From NCBI RefSeq assembly GCF_023230885.1, contig NZ_JALNWM010000118.1:1-10213 (forward strand): a DNA stretch of 10,213 nucleotides. Direction: 5' to 3'. Numbering within the stretch: the stretch's first letter is position 1; every line of letters begins with the position of its first letter. A program made the translations under genes and the position numbers. Below, piece by piece: positions 6,321 through 10,213 of the stretch. The notes under the pieces are model-generated. The model did not search any database. It saw only the letters and a program-made list of their open reading frames with translations, and had not been told where the DNA came from. This DNA comes from Desulfocurvus sp. (lineage in GTDB: Bacteria > Desulfobacterota > Desulfovibrionia > Desulfovibrionales > Desulfovibrionaceae).

Positions 6321-7208
6321 TCAGCGGCAGACCCACAGCGCCGCGCCGCGCAGCAGGCGGAACAGATGGTCCGCCGCCGTGCCCATGAACATGCCCGGCG
6401 CGCGGCGCAGGCCCACGCCCGTGCGGCCCACGGCCACCACGGCGCAGCCCGAGGCCCCGGCCTCGGCCAGCAGCGCCGGGCCGATCTCCTCGTTGGCCCC
6501 GACCTCCAGGCGCCGCGCATCCACCCGCCCGGGGTCCAGGCCGTTGTCCAGCAGCACGGCGCGGGCGGCCTCGCGGGCCTGGTCGGGCTCCTGCCCGGGC
6601 CCGGCCACGGTGAGCAGGGTCACGCGGTGCGCGGGCTCGGCGGCGAGCATGAAGCCCACATGATCGGCCATGGCCAGGGACGAGGCCGAGCCGTCCACAC
6701 ACAGCAGGACCCCGCGCCGGGCCGGGTCGATCTCGCGGCAGACCCACAGCGGAGCCCCGGCATGGGCCTCCAGCACGCCCCGGCTGACCTCGGAGCCGTA
6801 GGCGTCCTCCAGCAGCCCGATGGCCTGGCGCCCGAGGACCACGGCGTCGTAGAGCCCCTTTTCGCCCTCCAGGATCACGTCCAGGATGCGCGCATACTGG
6901 CGGAAGACGATCTTGGCCTCCATCGCCCCCGGGCCGAAGCCGCCCGCGCAGAGCACGGCCCGGGCGCGCTCAACGGCCTCGTGGCCCGGAGCCGCCCCCT
7001 GCGGCCCGCCGCCCCCCCCGCAGGCCACGGGCAGGACCGCGTCGCCGGAGGCGTCGCCCGGCCGGGGCGCGCGGGGCACGGTATGCAGCAGGGTCAGGCG
7101 CATGTCCTGCGGGCGCGAGAAGAACCCGGCCACGAAACGCACGCCGTTCAAGGCCCCGGGCTCGTCGCCCAGGGTCACCAGCAGATGCCTGTTGTGGGAG
7201 TTGCGCAT
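6321..7208 (-). CDS. Universal stress protein with two Usp domains
   Basis: This 295-residue cytosolic protein contains two UspA-like domains in tandem, at about 7-158 and 165-295. Each begins with a beta-strand ending in an acidic residue (LLVTLGDE, 9-16; LLCVDGS, 168-174) and ends in a strand reading LWVCR, the repeat that shows internal duplication. ATP-type Usp proteins carry G-x2-G-x9-G-S/T; the second domain here has GRTG at 261-264 but the closing GT at 276-277 comes two residues late, and the first domain has only GRQAIG (126-131). Nucleotide binding is therefore doubtful. A linker near 63-70 is almost all glycine (CGGGGGPQ) and is encoded over a run of eight G. The ATG at 7206-7208 follows AGGAGG. 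It lies 54 bases behind the small membrane protein gene on the same strand, so the two are probably co-transcribed. The specific stress is not known. Confidence 0.88.
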   Translation of the reverse strand: MRNSHNRHLLVTLGDEPGALNGVRFVAGFFSRPQDMRLTLLHTVPRAPRPGDASGDAVLPVACGGGGGPQGAAPGHEAVERARAVLCAGGFGPGAMEAKIVFRQYARILDVILEGEKGLYDAVVLGRQAIGLLEDAYGSEVSRGVLEAHAGAPLWVCREIDPARRGVLLCVDGSASSLAMADHVGFMLAAEPAHRVTLLTVAGPGQEPDQAREAARAVLLDNGLDPGRVDARRLEVGANEEIGPALLAEAGASGCAVVAVGRTGVGLRRAPGMFMGTAADHLFRLLRGAALWVCR

Positions 7209-7262
7209 GGGGCCTCCTGTCCATGAAGAGGCAGGGGCGGCCGCAAGGGCGGCCCCCGGCGC

Positions 7263-7478
7263 CTAGAGCATTTCGGAAAGGCGGAAGGCCGCCGCGGCCA
7301 GACACAACACGGTGACCAGCCCCTGGAACAGCAGCGCCGCCCAGAACCCGGAGCGGTTGCCCGCGCGGGTGAGCGGCAGCAGCCGCGACTGGATCTGCCC
7401 CGTGCGCAGGGCCACGCGAATGAGGTTGGTGTTCACCACGGCCAGCAGCACGAGCAGCAGGGGAATCACATAATCCAT
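7263..7478 (-). CDS. Small two-helix membrane protein, function unknown
   Basis: This predicted 71-residue protein has two hydrophobic segments: residues 3-20 (rich in Leu and Val) and about 46-65 (WAALLFQGLVTVLCLAAAA). A polar, basic loop containing RTGQIQSRLLPLTRAGNRSG joins them. The positive loop suggests that it faces the cytoplasm with both ends outside. I do not recognise the family. The ATG at 7476-7478 is chosen because the first helix starts at once and GAGG lies eight bases upstream; the longer in-frame start at 7658 would add 60 residues of Pro/Arg-rich sequence and overlap the promoter of the divergent gene. It is the first gene of the pair with the Usp protein, so a membrane partner or anchor for Usp is possible, but this is only context. 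Confidence 0.72.
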   Translation of the reverse strand: MDYVIPLLLVLLAVVNTNLIRVALRTGQIQSRLLPLTRAGNRSGFWAALLFQGLVTVLCLAAAAFRLSEML

Positions 7479-7507
7479 GCGGATGCCTCGCTGTTTGTCT
7501 TTTCCTG

Positions 7508-7536
7508 GGCATACACGGCCCCGCGCGGGGGCGCAA
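7508..7536 (-). promoter_or_regulatory. Weak sigma-70-like promoter of the membrane protein-Usp pair
   Basis: On the minus strand, TTGCGC (7531-7536) and TATGCC (7508-7513) are 17 bases apart, three of six consensus bases each. The start would fall near 7501, 23 bases before the ATG. The -10 lies in CCGTGTAT, which recurs in opposite orientation at the -10 of the divergent cyclase gene. Confidence 0.38.
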
Positions 7537-7609
7537 GCCCGGGCCGCCCCCGGGGCAGGGGACGAGGGCCCCGCGAAGCGCCAACGACCGGCTTCCTTTT
7601 CCCCGGGTT

Positions 7610-7620
7610 CCGTGTATACT
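7610..7620 (+). promoter_or_regulatory. -10 region of the diguanylate cyclase promoter
   Basis: TATACT (7615-7620) matches five of six -10 consensus bases. The expected start near 7627 leaves a leader of about 30 bases for the ATG at 7657. The -35 place holds only TTCCTT (7593-7598), so an activator may be needed. The octamer CCGTGTAT (7610-7617) is the inverse of ATACACGG at 7511-7518. Confidence 0.45.
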
Positions 7621-7656
7621 GCCCCGGGAAGGCATTTCATGTATCCAGGAGCGCCC

Positions 7657-9528
7657 ATGCGGCCCGTGATCGCCCACGTCCTGACCCTGATCGCCTACCT
7701 GGCGGCGGCGCAGTTCGCCCAGACCCTGGCGCCACTGCCCGGCGCCGTGGCCCCGGTCTGGCCCGCCGCCGGGGTGGGGTTCTCGGCGTTCTTTCTCATG
7801 GGCCGCCCGGCCCTGGGCACGGTCCTGGCGGCCGACCTGTGCGCCTCGCTGCTGGCCGGGCTCCAGCCGGGGGCGGCCCTGGGCCTCAGCCTGGGCAACA
7901 CCCTGGCCCTGGGCCTGGGGGCGGCCCTGGCACGGCGGATGCTGGCCGGGGGCAACCCCTTCGACAGCACGCGCAGGATGGGCCATTTCCTGGTCATCGG
8001 CCCCATGCTCGCCTCGCTGGCGGCGGCGCTGCTCGGGGTGCCGGTGCTGGCCCGCGTGGGCGCCCTTTCCGCCGACCCGGCCCCCGCCGCCTGGAGCTGG
8101 TTCCTGGCGGATTTCACGGGCGTGAGCATCCTGGCGCCCCTGGCCGTGGCCTGGCGCGGGCATCCGCCGGGGCTGCCGCCCATGCTGCGCCGGGCCGAGG
8201 GCCTGGGGCTGCTGGCCTGCACGACGGCGGCGGCCCTGGTGGTCTTCGGCCTGGGCCACGAGCAGCTCCTGCGCAACTACCCCCTCATCTTCGCCTTCAT
8301 CCCGCCCATGGCCTGGGCCACCTTCCGCGCCGACTCGCGGACCCTGACCCTGCTGCTGGTCCTGCTCTTTCCGGGCTGCGTCCTGGCGACCCACGCCGGG
8401 CTCGGCCCCTTCGGGCATCTGCCCCGGCCCCTGTCGCTGCACATCATGCAGGTCTTCTACGCCGTAACCGCGACCACCACCCTGATCATCCACGCCCTGA
8501 CCCGCGAGCGGGCCAACTCGCTGGCGGACCTGGCCAGGAGCCGGGCGGATCTGGCCCGGGCCCACGACGAGCTGGAACAGCGCGTGGCCGAGCGCACGGC
8601 CGAACTGGACACGGCGCTGCGCGAACTGCGCGAGGCCGGGGAAACCTACAGCGCACTATTCGAAAACGCCGCCGAGGGCATCTACCGCGCCGACACGGCG
8701 GGGCGCTTCGTGCGCGTGAACCCCGCCCTGGCGCGCATGCTGGGCTACGGCTCGCCCGACGAGCTCATGGCCCGGATAACCGACATCTGGCGCCAGGTGT
8801 TCACCTGCGAGGCCTCGTGCAGGCAGCTGTACGAGACCCTGGCCACCAGGGGCCGGGCCGCGGACTTCGAGATGCCCGTCCGCACGCGAAGCGGCGAAGG
8901 CCTCTGGGTCAGCATGTCCGTGCGCCCGGTGCTGGACGCCGGGGGGCGCGTCCTTGGCATCGACGGCATCGTGCAGGACATCACCCAGCGCAGGCTCACC
9001 CGCGAGGAGCTGGAGCGCCGGGCGACCCTGGACCCGCTCACCGGCGCGGCGAACCGCCACACCTTCGAGCGCACCCTGCGCCGCATGCTGGCCCAGGCCG
9101 GACGCGGCGGCCCGGGCCTGGCCCTGCTCTTCGTCGACCTGGACGATTTCAAGGGCGTGAACGACACCCACGGGCACCTGGCCGGAGACCATCTCCTGCG
9201 CACCGTGGCCGCGCGCATCCAGGCCCGCCTGCGCGAAACCGACCTGCTGGCCCGGCTGGGCGGCGACGAATTCGCCCTGCTGCTGCACAACGTGGCCGAC
9301 GCCCAGGCCGCGGACGCCGTGGCCCACGACATCCTGCGCGCCCTGTCCGAGCCCGTGGAGTTCGAGGGCCTGCACCTGGTCGTGGGCGCCAGCGTGGGCG
9401 GCTGCCTGGCGCCGCCCCCGGGCGGCGGCCCTGCCCCGGACGTGGACCAGCTGCTGCACCGCGCCGACCAGGCCATGTACCACGCCAAGCAGCAGGGCAA
9501 GAACCGCAGTCACATCGACGCCGCCTGA
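7657..9528 (+). CDS. MASE1-PAS-GGDEF diguanylate cyclase
   Basis: This 623-residue inner-membrane enzyme makes c-di-GMP from two GTP. Order of domains: a MASE1-type sensor with multiple helices (about 1-280), recognisable from VWPAAGVGFSAFFL at 34-47; a coiled-coil signalling helix (about 285-328, with ELEQRVAERTAEL); a PAS domain (about 329-445, closing with VQDITQRR); and a GGDEF domain (about 455-620). Catalytic features are intact: DLDDFKGVND at 494-503, GHLAGD at 506-511 and a canonical GGDEF at 535-539. RETD at 526-529 lies five residues before it, so the inhibitory I-site is present and feedback control is likely. There is no EAL or HD-GYP domain. The ATG at 7657-7659 is preferred over one at 7639 because AGGAG sits just upstream and the likely transcript start near 7627 leaves no ribosome site for the earlier codon. 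The signal sensed by MASE1 or PAS is unknown; the PAS has no obvious haem or flavin marker. Confidence 0.93.
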   Translation: MRPVIAHVLTLIAYLAAAQFAQTLAPLPGAVAPVWPAAGVGFSAFFLMGRPALGTVLAADLCASLLAGLQPGAALGLSLGNTLALGLGAALARRMLAGGNPFDSTRRMGHFLVIGPMLASLAAALLGVPVLARVGALSADPAPAAWSWFLADFTGVSILAPLAVAWRGHPPGLPPMLRRAEGLGLLACTTAAALVVFGLGHEQLLRNYPLIFAFIPPMAWATFRADSRTLTLLLVLLFPGCVLATHAGLGPFGHLPRPLSLHIMQVFYAVTATTTLIIHALTRERANSLADLARSRADLARAHDELEQRVAERTAELDTALRELREAGETYSALFENAAEGIYRADTAGRFVRVNPALARMLGYGSPDELMARITDIWRQVFTCEASCRQLYETLATRGRAADFEMPVRTRSGEGLWVSMSVRPVLDAGGRVLGIDGIVQDITQRRLTREELERRATLDPLTGAANRHTFERTLRRMLAQAGRGGPGLALLFVDLDDFKGVNDTHGHLAGDHLLRTVAARIQARLRETDLLARLGGDEFALLLHNVADAQAADAVAHDILRALSEPVEFEGLHLVVGASVGGCLAPPPGGGPAPDVDQLLHRADQAMYHAKQQGKNRSHIDAA

Positions 9529-9553
9529 CCCGGGAGCGCGGCGGCCCCCGGTA

Positions 9554-9581
9554 TTGACCGTCCCGGACGTTCGGGTATGGT
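9554..9581 (+). promoter_or_regulatory. Sigma-70-like promoter of the TPR protein gene
   Basis: TTGACC (9554-9559, five of six) and TATGGT (9576-9581, four of six) are 16 bases apart. The start is expected near 9588, giving a leader of about 24 bases that contains the GGGAGGA ribosome site (9600-9606). This is the best sigma-70-type promoter in the window and indicates that the TPR gene has its own transcript, not only read-through from the cyclase. Confidence 0.7.
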
Positions 9582-9611
9582 GGGCCCCACGCTTTTTCCG
9601 GGAGGAACGCC

Positions 9612-10202
9612 GTGAGCGAGAAGAAGAAGCCGCCCCTGTCGCGGCGCGATTTCCTGTTCGGCGGGCTGCGCAGGCTGCGCGGCGACGACCGCCCCGAGGC
9701 GCCCGCCCTGGCCGCCGCCACCCAGGGCGTCGCGCCCGACGCGGCCAAGCAGGCCAAGGACGCCTTCGTGCGCGGCAACCTGGCCTACGCCAGCGCGCGC
9801 TACGAGGCGGCCATCCCCGAATACCGCGAGTGCGTCCGCCTGTTCCCGGCGCACCTGGAGGCCCGCAAGCGCCTGGGCTACTGCCTCTACCGCACCGGCC
9901 AGTTCGTCCAGGCGCGCATCGAGTTCGAGCGCGTGCTGCGCGAGGCCAAGGCCGACAACTTCAGCTCCCTCTACCTGGGACTGACCTTCGCCAGCATGGG
10001 CCGCGCCGACAAGGCCGCGGCAGCCTGGAGGCAGTACCGCAACACCGACGAGGTGCGCATCATGCGCGAGCTGAACCTGCAGATCGCCCTGCTGGAATCC
10101 CCGGAAAAGCCCGATCTGGCCGACGTGGTGGCGGAGGTGGAGCAGACCATCCTCCAGCGCAAGGAAGAGCTGCTGGCGGCCCAGGCCGACGCCCAGGGCT
10201 GA
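9612..10202 (+). CDS. Tetratricopeptide-repeat protein with twin-arginine-like N-terminus
   Basis: This 196-residue protein consists mainly of three TPR units at about 48-81, 82-115 and 116-148 (marked by the GNLAYASARYEAAI, LGYCLYRTGQFVQA and LGLTFASMGRADKA segments), followed by a charged helix to the end. TPRs act as protein-binding scaffolds; the partner is unknown. The N-terminus contains SRRDFL (10-15), a good match to the twin-arginine motif. However, the following stretch is short and basic (GGLRRLRGDD), without the hydrophobic core needed for Tat export. The protein may thus stay in the cytoplasm, or the motif may serve chaperone or complex recognition. GTG at 9612-9614 is the start, set by GGGAGGA at 9600-9606 with suitable spacing; no ATG in the frame fits. 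It has its own promoter behind the cyclase gene. The window ends 11 bases after its stop. Confidence 0.85.
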   Translation: MSEKKKPPLSRRDFLFGGLRRLRGDDRPEAPALAAATQGVAPDAAKQAKDAFVRGNLAYASARYEAAIPEYRECVRLFPAHLEARKRLGYCLYRTGQFVQARIEFERVLREAKADNFSSLYLGLTFASMGRADKAAAAWRQYRNTDEVRIMRELNLQIALLESPEKPDLADVVAEVEQTILQRKEELLAAQADAQG

Positions 10203-10213
10203 GCCCCGGACCG

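Noticed and set aside
7926..7942. A second good sigma-54-like match (TGGCACG, four bases, ATGCT) on the plus strand
   Set aside because: It lies inside the cyclase coding sequence with no gene start following. It shows that chance matches occur, so the one at 3490-3506 rests on position as well as sequence.
6970..8565. 531-codon minus-strand frame across the Usp start, intergenic region and cyclase
   Set aside because: It ignores gene borders and promoters, and its product is rich in Gly, Arg, Gln and Pro. It is antisense to the MASE1 region, which has a clear protein signature.

Overview
The window looks like chromosomal DNA of a GC-rich, sulfur-metabolising deltaproteobacterium, most likely a relative of Desulfovibrio. 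This is inferred from gene content (sulfotransferase, anion transporter, TauE/SafE permease, persulfide-type reductase with rhodanese domain, Usp and GGDEF proteins) and from base composition; no marker gene for taxonomy is present. No tRNA, rRNA, CRISPR array, insertion sequence or phage gene was seen.

Layout. (1) Positions 1-3460, minus strand: a three-gene cluster transcribed right to left, consisting of a PAPS-type sulfotransferase, a divergent DASS/SLC13-like anion transporter and a TauE/SafE permease cut off by the left edge. Each intercistronic gap of about 70 bases holds a strong GC-rich hairpin. (2) Positions 3461-3877: an AT-richer control region with a well-formed sigma-54 (-24/-12) element directly in front of the sulfotransferase, and an inverted repeat enclosing tandem 9-mers at the distance expected of an activator site. 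(3) Positions 3878-4315, plus strand: a thioredoxin-type arsenate reductase (arsC) with all three catalytic cysteines. It converges with (4), positions 4398-6134, minus strand: an FAD/NAD(P) disulfide oxidoreductase of the CoA-disulfide/persulfide reductase type fused to rhodanese. A bidirectional terminator lies between them. (5) Positions 6321-7478, minus strand: a tandem-domain universal stress protein preceded by a 71-residue two-helix membrane protein. (6) Positions 7657-9528, plus strand: a MASE1-PAS-GGDEF diguanylate cyclase, divergent from (5). (7) Positions 9612-10202, plus strand: a TPR protein with an odd twin-arginine-like N-terminus, behind its own sigma-70-like promoter.

How the parts may work together. 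The left cluster plausibly makes and moves a sulfated or sulfonated compound: the sulfotransferase would use activated sulfate (PAPS), while the two permeases handle the anion, acceptor or product. In a sulfate reducer this would divert activated sulfate from respiration, and sigma-54 control implies that it is switched on by a specific signal. The substrate is unknown. The middle genes (arsC, reductase-rhodanese, Usp) fit thiol, persulfide and stress handling. The right part is c-di-GMP signalling.

A change in composition occurs near 3.6 kb: the left cluster is visibly less GC-rich than the genes to its right, which suggests a different history or different constraint for the sulfur cluster.
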